This document shows positions 10,953-23,733 of a stretch of 64,000 nt of DNA, piece after piece. How positions within the stretch are numbered: the first letter of the stretch is position 1; each line of letters opens with the position of its first letter. Source of the DNA: Clonostachys chloroleuca (lineage: Eukaryota > Ascomycota > Sordariomycetes > Hypocreales > Bionectriaceae); assembly GCA_037952775.1 (NCBI GenBank), contig JBANAY010000003.1, positions 26,164,001-26,228,000 on the forward strand. Direction: 5' to 3'. The position numbers and the translations under genes were made by a program. Under the pieces are notes generated by a model. It saw only the letters and a list, made by a program, of their open reading frames with translations, was not told where the DNA came from and made no database searches.

Positions 10953-12774
10953 CTAAGCGGCGGCAGGGACAGGAGCAGGAGCGGCTGCGGCAGCAGTCTC
11001 GGGCTTGGTCTCGGCAGGCTTAGCCTCCTCCTTGACCTCCTCAGTCTTGTTCTCTTCGGCAACGGCGGCAGCGGCGGGAGTCTCTTCAGCCTTAGCCTCC
11101 TCAGCGGTGGGCTCCTCCTTCACGGCCTCCTCAGCAGGCTTCTCCTCAGTCTTGTGGGAGGTCTTGCCCTTGATGGTGGCGCGGAGCTTGGAGAAGGGGC
11201 TCTTGGATCGTTCCTCACCCTCACCAGAGGGGGACTTCTCGCGCTTGCCGAGGAAGGGGATGGAAGACTTGCGCTTCTCCTTGGCGTCCTTGCGGGGCTC
11301 GCCGTTGGTGGGCGAAGCAACGGCAGCGGCAGTCTCAGTTGTCTCAGTAGGGACAGTGGCGGGGGAGCTCACTTCGACAGCAAGAGGGGTGGTGGACTCC
11401 ACAGGAGGAATAACGGGAGCAGACTCGGTGGTCGCAGCAGTCTCCTTGGTGACCTCGGCCTCATCAGCCTTAGGCTCAGCGGCCTTCTTGTCCTTCTTGG
11501 CAAAGACATTGCCGAAGAAGCTGTTGCGCTTGGAAGCCTTATCCTTGGGGCTCTCGACGGGCTTAGCCTCCTCGGGCTTGGCCTCTTCGGCAGCGGCGGC
11601 GGCGGCGGCAGGAGTCTCCTCAGTCTTGGCATCGTCAACCTTGGCTTCCTCAGCCTTGGTCTCCTCAACAGCGGGGGTCTCCTCAGACTTCACCTCCTCG
11701 GCGGCCTTGGCCTCTTCCTTCTTTTCCTCCTTCTTCTCTTCCTTGGCCTCTTCCTTCTTGCTGTTGAAACCAGCAAAGCCGAAGAAAGATGATCGCTTCT
11801 TATTGGCGGGCTTGGGAGACTCAGCCTTCTTCTCGGCCTTCTCCTCAGGCTTGGCCTCCTCGGGCTTGGCCTCTTCAGCAACAGCGGCGGCGACGGCGGG
11901 AGTCTCCTCAGTCTTAGCCTCCTCGGTCTTGGCGGCCTCTTCAGTCTTGGCAGTCTCAACGGGCTTCTCCTCCTTCTTGACAGGAGCGGGCTTGAAGCTC
12001 TCGAGGGTCTTCTTGTAGGTCTCAGACTCGGTGACGGTGGTAGCAAGCTCCTTGGCCTCAGCAATCTTGAGCTTCAGCTGGGAGACCCAGTTGTCACGCT
12101 CAGCGGCGGAAGCGGCCTTGAAGCTGTGCTTGTTGCCCTTGGAGGTCAGGGTGAACTTGTGGGTGCCATCAGTCTCGGGTTCAGAAGCGTCAGACTATTC
12201 TCTTGTTAGTGTAATTCTACTGTCTCTCTACTGTTAAGGGTTCATACCAGGTTGATGATGCCGGTAGGTGCCTTCTTGTCACCAATGAACAGAAGACCCT
12301 TGGCAGTCTCGGTGGCCCATGCGATGTTGGCGTGGGCAGTCTCGGCAGACTTCTCGGATCGCTTGTAGGCGGCAAGAGCCTTGGCCTCAAAAGCCTCGAC
12401 ACCGAAGAAGAAGAACTCCTTGCTGGCAATCAGGTTCCTGTGGTCGTCTGTAAGTCTCTCTCCCGTCAGAATTCTGCTTCATGGCAGGGAACGTACTTGG
12501 GGAAGCTCAGGCCCTGGGCCTTGTGTCCCAGGTGACCCTCCTCGACGGGCTTGACCTCCTCCTTCTTCTCCTCAGCCTTAGTCTCCTCAGCGGGTTTGGC
12601 CTCCTCCGTGGCCTTCTCCTCGGTGGTGGCAGCAACGGTCTCGACAGCGGGAGCAGGGGTCTCCTCAACCTTGGTCTCGGCAGCAGCGTCGACCTTGGGA
12701 GCCTCAACAGCAGGGGTGGTCTCCTCGACCTTGGTGTCCTTGGGGACCTCGACGATCTTCTGTTCTTCGGCCAT
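10953..12774 (-). CDS. PH-domain protein, Meu6-like, Lys/Glu/Ala-rich
   Basis: Exons 12497-12774, 12248-12437 and 10953-12194 give 569 aa; the introns are 59 and 53 bp. Residues 1-90 are a K/E/V/A-rich acidic stretch. Residues about 93-195 form a compact pleckstrin-homology-like domain (around NLIASKEFFFFGVEAFEAK to WVSQLKLKIAEA), the fold found in fungal proteins annotated after S. pombe meu6. The remaining 370 residues are again low-complexity repeats of EEAKPEE/EETPAAAA type. Three basic-aromatic islands interrupt them: KKRSSFFGFAGF, SKRNSFFGNVF and KRKSSIPFLGK. Both junctions were chosen because they keep frame and join the PH domain smoothly. The cell role is not known; lipid or cortex binding is only an inference from the PH fold. 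Its repeats make the opposite strand open too (11005-12018), and that frame is a shadow. Confidence 0.85.
12195..12496 (-). other. two introns of the PH-domain gene, with exon 2 between them
   Basis: Introns 12195-12247 and 12438-12496 flank exon 2 (12248-12437). For the 5' intron, acceptor CCACAG|GAACC is required rather than the earlier TTACAG, because only it preserves frame with donor AA|GTACGT. Confidence 0.75.
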
Positions 12775-15700
12775 GGTGAAAGGGAATGGGTTTGGGTATC
12801 TCGAGATGGGTATCACAACAAGCAGTAGGGGGTATTAAAAGAAAAAGAAATAAAGAAATCGTAATCCAGAAAAGGTCGAGACCTGGGAATGCTGTGGGGA
12901 TTGATGGTGATTCTAGGTGGAAGGAGGAGAGAGAAGAGGGAGAGGAAGCAAAGGGATTCGCCGGTCGGGGCACGTATTTATCTGCCAGGTCTTGCTTGCT
13001 CGGGGAGGGCGGGCGAGCGTGTCGAGAGCACGTCCTGTGGTGCTGTTCGGCGGCCAGAGGAGCGGGCAGGGCAGACAACGGCGTGGTCCACTTTAGGTTC
13101 AGTCTAGTATTTTCATGGAACCCTGACTGATCGATTGGCCAAATGTGATCTGGCTGGGTGGACAAGGGGGGAGGGGTGGCCAAGAGAATGGAAAGGGAGG
13201 GTCGACGCGAGCCAGAGCAGGGCAGCGGGTGATCAGTTGTGCACGTTCGGTTCGGGGAAAGGCTGCAACGAATAGTGCCTCCTGGATGTACCTGCTCCTG
13301 GCCATTTCTCCCTGTCGCCCGTAACCAAGCATGTTGCTACATCCAGGCCTCAGATACAGCAGCTAGCAGGCACTGATGTCTACGCAATGTCCGACGGCGG
13401 TACGAGGCAGGCACTGAGATTGAACGGTAGGCAGAGGTGCCTGCACGCCCAGCAGGAGGCAGGCGGCTGGGAAATGGATGGATGGATACGAGGGCCGCCA
13501 CAGTCAGGCTCTCCTCTCCTCTCATCCTACCTGACAGCCGGCAGCCCTCTGAGCACGGTCCGCGCATATACCTACGATGACAATAGTATGTACAATGTGC
13601 GGCCCATCCTCTTTCTTTTTCCTGCCTAGTTGACGGCCGGCAACTCCTGGTCCCTGAACGCTGCACTTTCTGCCAGCAAATGATCTGCTTTGCCTCCTCC
13701 CCTTATAATTAACTCCCCTTTTATCGACCACGTCGATCGGGAGAGGAGCCATCACCACCTGGCGAACGCACTGGACTCACCTGAAGCAGTTGTTGTGGTC
13801 GCACGCCGTTGATACCACCCAAGTACAGTGCATCGCCTTTGTGGCTAACACGTGCTGAGGCTCCGTTAGTTGGCGCCACACTGGCAATCACTTGGTGCTA
13901 AACAAATTCTAATTGCTCTGTATGAAATTGTTTCCACAGGCCTGCTTCGGGCTCTGACTGCTTGTGGATTGAGAGCACAGACTCTCCACATGGGATCATC
14001 AGGACGCCGTCGTAGGTATGTACGGTTTCTACAGTGCCTGCTGGGTCGTATCAGGTGTGAATGCGACGTGGAGGAGTACGATGGCTGATCTGCTGCCAGT
14101 ACTTGGCTACATAGGTACATGTAGCGAGCAACAGCCACCAGCAGGCACGTAACAGCATACGGAACACCGCTCGACTCATCCAGAGGCCTGACGCGAGTGT
14201 GACTGGACGTTGCGAAAAGCTGGCGGTAGCTTGAAGCTCTGGGTTGCAGTAGCGCCCTTCGTACCTATCAGGCCCCCACTGTGGGTGGTCGAAGCTCCAG
14301 GCGCGCACTGGAGAGCCAAGCCAACCGCACCCACAAGGGCCCTCCAGCGTCAAGGCCAGGAAAAAAAATTAGGCTCCTCCACCCACTGTTTGGGGGGAGG
14401 AAAAAAAAGCTGCAGCACCCGACCCCACCTGTAATGCAAGGTTGTTAGTGAAGTCATGGCCCGTGCTGCATTAAGCGAGTGGGGACTGAAATTTGCTGCC
14501 CCCGGCGCTAAGGACCGCCTTATGAGACCAGCAGGGACGACAAAATTATGCGACTGCTCGGGTGTAATTTGCCTTGGCCCAATGAGCGCTTCCTCATCCC
14601 AGGGCCAAGCTGCCTCCACCCGCCCCTTTGCTGCAAATCCCGGGCATGAAATAATGATGCTATCTGCATGAACAACGAGCCCAATGGCAGGACTTGACTT
14701 TTGTCCAGCGTCCAGCGTGCCCCTCGCGATCGGCGTCGCAAGCGTTGTTTGACATCTCCAGCGCCTGGCCTTGTCCCTGCCCACACAAGCCTCATCCAAG
14801 CAGCTTTTCCCTGTCCCAAGGTGGCCGGTGATAATAACAGGCAGAGGTAAGGTGAGCTGGCTAGATGTACATCCATACTGCTACTATGTACATCAGCCAA
14901 GGGTGATTCCACTACGACCTTGCTTGCCGGCCCCTTACCGTGCATGCACAGTAGATGTACGACCCAGGGCCTCCCATTTGTTCATCCCATTCTCACCGAG
15001 ATGCGAGCACTGACTCACGGCCAGCAATCTTGTCTCGCCCCTAGAGGAGATACTTTGCCTACTAGCTAGCTGCTAGCAAATACTAATTACTCGTTATTAG
15101 ATTCGTCTAACCACCGCAGTTTGGCATTATGATACCGGAAGCTCATGTCCACTTCTTTTTTTGGCCAGCCGCGATGCACCCCACTCCACTCTTAATGATC
15201 AGAGCTTAGGTAGCGCTTCGGTAGTGCGCCGTGCGGAACCAGCAGGTCTTGGGCGCTGAAAGGGACACGCCAGTGGGCCGCTAGGCGGTTTTGCCATGGG
15301 CAACAGCACCCCCGAACGGAAGGAGAGCCAAGAGGAGCCCGGAGACATCATGGGAGGTCTTGATGCAATTTCTTCGGTGTACATCGTCAGAGGGGCCATC
15401 GTCGCATCGAAATCCTCTCCCCCTAATAAGCACCAGAGAACTGCCGACGACCGACGGGACTGGCCAGCAAAGGAGGGTACAATGCCCCCCCCCCCCTTTG
15501 TGCAGTAGACTTTTGATTACAGGCATACATCCGAGTCGCACAAAAAGGGCATCTATACGCATACATCATCCCATGTATGCACAGTGGTATCACTGGCCCG
15601 TCATGTGGGTATTTTATTATGACGGTGCTACGTGAGAAGGAAGAAAACCCTTCAGAAGGCCGCTGATTAGCCCTGATCCCGCCCTCTGCCTCCATCTTCA

Positions 15701-18700
15701 CGCCACTCTGCGACCACCCCCATTGGAGTCCGGCATACACTTTGGTGTTACTGTAGCAGGTGGCCAGCGCGCACGTGCACTATCTGCAACATGTAGGTAC
15801 ACTCCGCCTTGCCCTTCATTAGTCAGAGCGCAAAGGCGTAAAGCAGAAGAGGTGAGACGTCATGCTACGGTCCCAGTGCATACTGCACGCTGATGCACGA
15901 GGTCACCAGCCAGGCCCAAATGTGACCGATTCCAAACAGGTTGCTGATAATCAAATGCCATGACGGGCCCCCAATCAAAAGCCGAGAGCTACACTCCGTT
16001 CTTCATAAAGTGGGGTCTTGAGGCTCGATGTGAGTGGAGACAACGATGCGATGGCGCCACCAGCACTAGCAGACAAATACCATCAGTGCTGAGAACGTCG
16101 CAGTGAGCAGCGTTGCAGTTTTGATGGCTACATGCTGGGTGGAATCGCGGCCCAGCTCTTTTTCATGTGCTACCCGCTGCCGAGCCGGCAGAAGTCGAAC
16201 CCAACAGAAACGACATGTTCTCGGCAGCACACCGCACACAAGTTCCCTGTCACCTTGACCAAAGCTGTGCAGCTTGTATCTTGTATGAGGTAGGTCTTTC
16301 CTCCTTCTCTTATTCTTGGCGTAGGGTAGACGCAAAGTGGGTCTCACTGAACATTGTCACGGGAACCATCTTCTGGCACTCGATAGCACACCATCCCTTC
16401 CACACCTGGACGACAACTGACGGAATACCACGAGTGTTAGCTCTAAGCCACCCGCTAGCTGGTGGGCTTCAGCATCCATGTGACTTGTGCCTTAGTCGTG
16501 CAGCTGGGCCAGCGGCTGGGCAAAGCTCTTGTGTATTGCATTCCTCCCATTGCACCTGCATCACTTGTGGGATGGATGGCAGATTTACGTGTGCATGGAG
16601 AGCGGAATTGACCACATTTGATGTAGAGATGGCCTGGTCGCCCACCGCTGATTGGCCCCAGCAGATACGGGGTGTCTCATCTCCCACCCGCGGCTGAGAC
16701 ATCGAACACTGGAAGCCGGGGCCAGTTCGTGAAGGGTTAGCTGTGGCTTCTATGGGCCATCCAGGGCACTCGTTCCGTGTATTGCGCTGGACTCCCTCTC
16801 TCTCGGCACGGTGACAGAAATAGAGGCATCACTACGAGACGAGAGGGCTAGTGCCTAGAGCTGAGCGACGACTATGATGAGAATACGCACTAGCTCGCGA
16901 CGGGGTGCAAGGCCCTGGACACAGCAAATCAATCGAGATCCACCGAGTCGCACCCACCTGTGCTTGGCCCGTAGCAACCCTTATTATCGAATCCCTGCCC
17001 CTCAACGGTTGTCGTCTCATGGTGCTGAAACAGGCCTTGCTCGCCTTCGTAACAGCAGCTCCTCCCAACCGACGTGCCGTTCATCAGCAGACACCATAGC
17101 GCAAGAAAACACCATAATCGCCTAATGGAACTGACCAGGACGTTATGGTCACGGCCAGTTTTCCCCCAGCTCCCGCCTCGGCCCTGTCTGCGAGATACAA
17201 CCCCGAGTCTCCCCTAGCCATAGCCAAGTACGAATCCTTCTGGGGGGAGAGGAACTATCCTACCCTTGCCCTGGCCCGTTCAAGACAATCGTACCCTATC
17301 TATCCAGCTAGCCAGTCATAAGATCCAGCAAATTTCCACCAGAAACGCCGTGGTGACTGGGCTCGGAGCTAATGAAACCTCATTTCTTGACACGACAAGC
17401 GTCCACAGGAGTATTTTGAACGCTATCTTAGGGTGGTGTCGGCCCAACCACATCGTCCCTAATGAATATCATCGAATTGTTATTTTAGTTTACTTTTTTC
17501 GTGCCTTCAGCCACCAGGTGCTGGCTGAAACATATATTGGTTTCCCTGCTGCTTTCTCCACCAAGTCATCTCATGCCCGGCCCGCCATCTGCCGATTTGT
17601 TGGTTTGTATGTAATTATGTTGTACGTAGCAGCCCATGGCACATACATTATCTGCAATGCACCAGCAGGCGGCAAGGCAAGGCAAGAGGCCGTCGATCCA
17701 ATCGCGTTGTCCACTTGACCTCCAGCTGCATACTACAATACATGATACATTTCGACTTCTGCCTGGCGGGGGCGCGTGTTAGTCCTCCTAATTAGCCAGC
17801 AACATCACCTCGACCGCTCCTTTGTCCGACATTTGCTCTCCGCTGATCATAGCTCCATCCCTCTGAATATGGAGTTTTTCTTTGCAAATGTGCCTCTGGG
17901 CCGATGCCGCATGCACAAAAACACTAGCGATCGTCGCGGAAGTGCGACCCCATACCCTGAAGGGGGGACAGTAAACCAGGATGTTTCCTCCATTCCCTAT
18001 AACATCCGATATGACAGACCCAACGCAGGCCCCCTCCACCATTTGCCCTTGAGCCTGTAGGATCTCATGACACACCCTCTCCTCGCCGTCTGCCAGACTA
18101 ATTATCTCGACTTCTTGACCGCAACTTCTGTCTTGGGACAAGACTCCGGAAAGATAGTCGTTGCCGTCCGGGTTACTCATCAAGTGGGCAGAAGCTCGCT
18201 CCCCGTCACGATCCTAGCCCATGTCGTCGAATCCCGATCGTGTCGCATTGCGCGGCAGCCAGGCCAGTCCGGCTCGTCTCATCCATTACTCAAAAAGGCT
18301 ATTGAACTAGCCCCATCCAGGACCGATGTCAACTGTGCATGCAGTTACATACACGTACATCGGACACTTCACAAGCAAAATATTCACTGGCAACTGTCAC
18401 AACAGCATTATGGCCTCGGGAACACAATATGCGACATTGACATTGGCTAGTGAAAGCTAAGGATGTAATTTTCGTAGGCTGCTGGGCGACCTCCTCCCCC
18501 AGTGTTGAATGTTGACTCAAGGAGTGAGTTTACTAGCGGCCGAGTCTTGGACTTGGGAATAATGAGATAAGCTTAAGTTGACCAAGATTCAATATATCCA
18601 TGCTTTAGTCTTGAAAATTAAACATTTGGCCACGGTGCATGTACCCAAGCCTATGCCTAGGGTAGCGGCCTTTGTTAGGCCCCTCGTGCACTCTTCACCA

Positions 18701-19499
18701 ACTTGTGACACTCAGCTCCTGAAACTTATTTAATAAGTTTCCTACAATCTAGCTAGAGCTTTACGAAGCCCCAGGGTATGTAGTAAAGTAGACGGCGAGA
18801 TAGGCTCTGCAAGAATGTTGTCCAACACCAATAGCAAGGCCATCTCAGGCGAGATGCCACGAGCCTGGGAGGAGGAAGGTGCACTGCGACCCTCAATAAT
18901 CAGCGATGTCGTGTGTTTATTGTTCAATTCGAGGTTATATATAGCTGCCTGCGTGAAGGGCCAGCCTTTCACCAATCATTTCCCTTTTCTCTCCTCAAGT
19001 GTGATAGAAGTGGCCGAGGAAGAAACGCAAGTCACTCCAGCCACATCGGAAACTCACGTAACAGTAGGGAAGTGTCGTATTGTGGTGCGGAGAGTCGTTA
19101 TTCAACAACCGGTGTTTCCAGAGAACAATAGGTAAGTGTTGTGCTGGGGTGAATCAGTCTGTTACGGTGTTACCTTGATCTGAGTTTCGAGTGAGGGCTG
19201 CCGTTTACCTACAAACGTTGGACCACTCAGATTTCAGCGGCGGTAGGTGCAATCGCCTCTCACTTGACTATTGAACGCCCAGAACAATGCTGCCAGGTGC
19301 AGATACCTCGCAGTCAATAAAAATTTCTTTCCCATCCACCCATCTCCCAGTATTTATTTCCATCACACACCTGCATATTTCACCCAACCACCTATCTACA
19401 TATTCCTTCCACACACACACGTTCGAAATCCCACCACACCACCATCACGAAACTTTCCACCTAGAAAAATCTGTTCGAAAACCTCTATCAAGATTCACG
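12775..19499. other. long gene-poor region (6.7 kb)
   Basis: No frame in this stretch has recognisable motifs, a coding-like composition or a workable exon chain. All frames are under 180 codons and overlap on both strands. The proximal part (12775-13130) is the promoter/leader of the minus-strand PH gene. The distal part (19140-19499) is a leader for the plus-strand orphan gene and is C/A-rich with many CACCA repeats. The middle could hold non-coding RNAs, regulatory DNA or eroded repeats, but nothing specific is visible. A 12-base C run lies at 15485-15496. Confidence 0.5.
15485..15496 (+). repeat. poly-C tract (12 bases)
   Basis: A homopolymer run within the gene-poor stretch. Confidence 0.9.
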
Positions 19500-22466
19500 A
19501 TGGCTAAGAAGTGGTGGCCAAACAGGAGTCAGAAGGCCAAGGCCAACGGCCAGCCAGAGAACCAGCCTGCTGCCGCATCTGGAGCCCAAGCTCAAGAAGA
19601 AAATCCGCTGCAACAGCGATCTGAGAACATAACCACCGAATCTGGTCGACCTCCTCGGAGGAACCGTAAAAGGCAACACCAGAAAAAGGCATCTGGGCCC
19701 AATCCTGACATTGTACCACCCAGTAACCAAGGGAATCAGCCTTCCAGGCCCCAGCCGAACTCACCCCGACGGAATCCCCAAGATCCGCATCAAGGAAACC
19801 AGCAAAACCGTCCCCAGGCGAACCACCAAAACCCTAACCAAGGGAACAGGACCAACCTGCCTCGCCAAGGTCGAAACCAGGCTTGGAAGATAAAGACTCC
19901 CGCGCCGCTGCCGACACCCAACGATCAACCACCATCGTCACACCAAGCGGATCAAGCGTACCTTCAGCCTCCTCGTGCCTCAAACATGTCTAGAAGAGGT
20001 CGGATCCAATGGGGCCGGAGAGGCAATGGGCCACAGAGAAATGAGAATTCCTTTGGACCCGGTCCCATTGCGGCGAGAAAACCTCAAAGCGACGGTAAGC
20101 TCACACATACGAAACCCACACTGAGCATGGGATCGATGCTAACACAGTCAGAAATCGAGATCTATGGCATTGTACAGTCTACCCAGCGACTGGAGAAGTT
20201 TGGCTTTCGTCCTGAAGTCACTTTGCTCAGCACGTCTGAGTATTATAAGGCTTGGGAGAAGATGGCGATGGCCCGTTCATCGAAGCCATCACGAGCAGAC
20301 CTTTATGACGTCGCTGATGGCATTCAAGGCGCACTTGGACTTCGGTCTCGAGAGTCAACTCTGGTAAATAATCAACCCGTTTTTTCTTCAAGCTCGGTTT
20401 CCTTGTGGTATCGAAACTAACTTGGTACTAGGCAACCCTCGTCTTTAATCCCAGTTCATCCATGGGGCGGCGCTACATCAAGACTGCAGTAAAGGGAGGA
20501 GACCAGACCGGTCTGCTGGGTTTGCTCTACACAGGCGGTATCGGTTCTACACTTGGCGAGCAAATCTTTGCCTCGGGTCTCAAGACAGTTCAGAGCCTCG
20601 CACTAGCATCCTTGAAAGCATGGGATGCCATCGTCAGTGCATCGGTCAGTATTATTTTCCTTTCTAACTGGGATTCAAAAGCTAACTTTTTCTATCCAAG
20701 AATATCTGGAACTTTCTCTCCCGAGACTTCCACTCTCAGGGCCACAATGGTGTGTTCCTAGTAGTCACGCCAGAATACACTGTTGGCGACTTCCTCAGAG
20801 CTCGAGACCTTGATCCGTTGAGTTTGAACCCGACAAACCCTGTACGGGGTTGGTTTGACAAAGTCATCGACGAAGAGCTAGAAATTTTCACCACGATCAA
20901 CAAAGTCCATGATCTCGTTGAGAAGAATCAACTCGAGCACGCTCTGATTGCCAGTATGAGCCCCAGCACTGTCACGGTAATCAGTGAGCTGTCAACTACA
21001 AAAGACATCTGGCGCCATAGGCAATTTGTTTGGACTGATCCGAGGGCAATGTTTGAACCGCAGCATAGAATGCTCGGAAACTGCCTCAAAACAATGAGTG
21101 AGTCACTATCTTGACGAAAAATACGCTGTGCTACGATTGATATGCTAACCCATACACAGTTCGAAAGCTCTACCAGCACCGCCAAGGTGTCAAAGTCCTC
21201 CATTTCGAGAAGACACCTCTTCTTGATCGACGGGTACTTGCAATTATCTTGCGTGGATTACCCAAGGTCACCATGATTGGGATTTACGACTGCCCCCTTA
21301 TTCACTTTGGCGACGTCATTTGCATCTTGGATCTCATCCACGAGATTAATCTGAGCCGCCGTGAAGATGGGCTTCCCCTAATCGACTCGTTCGATTTTCG
21401 CCCTCATTATGAGAATGGAATGCCCTTCGATGAGGCTAATTCCGCCTGCTATGGCCTTACATGGGACCCTCTGAGACTTGAGGTAGTCCAACGCGGGTTC
21501 TACAATATTATTCTCAAGGCTTTTCTAAAGTCTCGAGCCATGAACCTGAAGCTATTGTTTGACAGAGACAGCCCCTTCAGAGACTTCCTGTTCCAGGTGC
21601 CAAATCTCCCCTTTGGGGTTCCATGCTTTTTGGATGCGTTGTACCGTTATGTCGATATCCAGGACGACTCCTTGAGGGCGCAGAGAGAAAGGAGAAGGGC
21701 TTTGTTTGACCTGCTCAAGCCTATTCGTCTGCACCTTGATGACGCCTTCGACAAAGACTGGCCGTCATGGTACCTTAATGAAATGGGAGAAAACCTGATC
21801 ACTTGCGCTTCCTGCGGCTATGAAACTCTAGGGGAGTTTTATCCTGTAGACATACGCAATGCGGGACCCGACCATACAATCTGTGCTGGCTGTACCCTTC
21901 AGAGATGGTTTGATAAGCAAGCGCATCACTTGCGCCTTGTCAAGTTGGACAACCTGAAGGTGCTTTTCACAGCTTGGGAAGCTTACGACTTTAACCTATA
22001 CGCACCGGTTGATGCGAGCACGAGCGGAATCCTGAACTTGAAGGTCGAGAGAATAACTAAGCCGGGGGACACAGCCCAACTGCATCACAAGCAAAACAAG
22101 ATGCATTTCGACTCTCTCCAGAACCTACCGTCCCTGGAGAAGCTGGGTGACCTGTCGGGAGACTCAGAGCTCATCTGGCGCAAGTTCATGTTTGAGTGTG
22201 AGCAGACTGACCTCTTCTGTCGAGTCGTTCGGCTGTTGTGTGCCAAGAGAAAACCAGGCAGGGGGGATAAGTTCCTGACTTCATTTGCCCCGAGCCATAC
22301 TCCAGATCATGTAGACGAGATGCAGAAAGCGAGACTCCGTACCTATGAGCGTCAGAGTCATGATTTCAAGACCGTCATGGACGCGCATGTCGGCCATGTG
22401 GAGAAGCGTTGGACCCCGGGGGTACCCAAGGGATTCAAACCAACTTCTATACCTGGTTTCTGGTAG
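19500..22466 (+). CDS. unrecognised 907-aa protein with basic N/Q/P-rich N-terminus and zinc-ribbon-like CxxC pair
   Basis: I do not recognise this family. Exons 19500-20094, 20152-20363, 20432-20644, 20701-21097 and 21160-22466 join in frame. The first intron (20095-20151, 57 bp) is a multiple of three and could be retained, but it has a good donor (GTAAGC) and branch (GCTAAC). Residues 1-198 are rich in Asn, Gln, Pro and Arg, like disordered RNA-binding tails. The middle contains a Gly-rich block (LLGLLYTGGIGSTLGEQ). The C-terminal half has a CASC...CAGC arrangement (Cys688/691 and 714/717), a likely zinc site, and many aromatic, well-ordered segments. The leader is CACCA-rich. Splices were chosen for GT-AG sites, phase and continuity. 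A nuclear or RNA-related role is speculation from composition. The coding pattern is good and no lesions are seen. Confidence 0.8.
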
Positions 22467-23054
22467 GAATGAGCGGGCTATGAGCCGGACTGAAGCACAC
22501 TATGAAGGATGGGTGATAAGTGACCGTTATTGCCGACAGTGGCAGAGGACCGTGGGGGGTAGTATCATGGCACTGGGAGGTTGTGAGATTGACAGAAGTG
22601 GCAGCAAGGTTTGCAATACTCGATTTTGTTTTTTGGGGGCTGAAGGGAAGTCTCTTCACAAGGACAAGATAGACTCAAGTGTGTCTAGAGAAAAGCAGTG
22701 GATTTGAACCTTGCATGAGATTACATCCATCCAAAAGTTTGACATTCTAGTTCGGGCAAGTCTATGAAGAATGCAGTGGTAATAGCTCATAGAGCTGAAA
22801 GGTCGCGATACGAATAAGAAAATCCTACAAGATGAATATTGAGACATGCTAAGTGATTTACCAACAAGCTCACTTTTGAGGTTGATGTAGGCATGCAGAG
22901 AGTGGTGTAGGTTAGCATCGGCCCACCAAGGACCCGATGGGCCAGTCACGTGTGGTTGGGGATTTCGGGAAAAGTTGAAGGTGCCAAGATCATCACCACG
23001 CAGCAGCAGCTATCACGACAGCGGTCCCGCCCAGACACTCACAAAAGGCAAAAA

Positions 23055-23423
23055 ATGGCGTCCTTATTACGATCAGTCTCGCTGAGGGCGGCGCTCTTCG
23101 CCCCCCACCGGGCCATTGGGTCCTTTCTGGGCCGTGGCCTGGCAATCAGCATGCCCTCGATGCCGGCGTTCGGAAACATGGGGGGTCTGCTCCAGCAGGC
23201 GCAGCAGACGAGGGGGATGAAGGTGCGCAGCGCCGTGAAGAAGAGATGCGAGCACTGCAAGGTAAGGGAGGACTTCCTCAGCCCAGCCGGGCGGCGAGTT
23301 TGGGGTTTTAGTGGCTGACTGTTTGGGGGGCAGGTCGTGAGAAGGAAAGGCGGCAAGCGACATAACGGCTACCTTTACATTATCTGCAAGTCGAACCCGA
23401 GACACAAGCAAAGACAGGGATAG
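23055..23423 (+). CDS. RTC6: mitochondrial ribosomal protein bL36m
   Basis: This is the large-subunit mitochondrial ribosomal protein L36, a short zinc-binding protein near the peptidyl-transferase region. Exons 23055-23261 and 23334-23423 give 98 aa. Residues 1-53 are an Arg/Ser/Ala-rich presequence without acidic residues, suited to mitochondrial import. The mature part begins MKVRSAVKKRCEHCK and, after the 72-bp intron, continues VVRRKGGKRHNGYLYIICK and ends NPRHKQRQG. CxxC plus a downstream Cys and His are the family's zinc ligands. The C-terminal block is nearly invariant in the family, so the identification and the splice are secure. The 38-residue mature core is the usual size. Confidence 0.95.
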
Positions 23424-23733
23424 AGGGAATAGAGAGCATTTGTACGATACGACTCGAACTTTTTTTTTACGCGGGACGACCAAGTTTTCCACATCATCGA
23501 GACGGAACACACCTGAGCATCAATGCAAGTACAGGTTTGGGGAAACTCTTCTGCCCTGTTTTGCTGTGCGAGATGTCGGCAGGAATTATTCGACCAACGG
23601 ACGCTTTAAGACGCCGTATATGGGAGACCTGAGGGGGGATCGGGTTACATCCTGCTTCACTGTATTATCTACAACCCAAACTCAAATATAACGAGAATTT
23701 GTTTTCTCGCAGACTTATTTTTTTTAATTTTTT

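Noticed and set aside
11005..12018. 337-codon plus-strand frame, Ser/Ala/Leu-rich
   Set aside because: It is the antisense of the K/E/A repeats of the PH-domain gene. GC-rich repeated codons leave the opposite strand open. No domain.
22680..22760. minus-strand GGTTCAAATCC resembling a tRNA T-arm
   Set aside because: The flanking bases cannot form the 5-bp T stem, and no D or anticodon arm fits at the proper distance.
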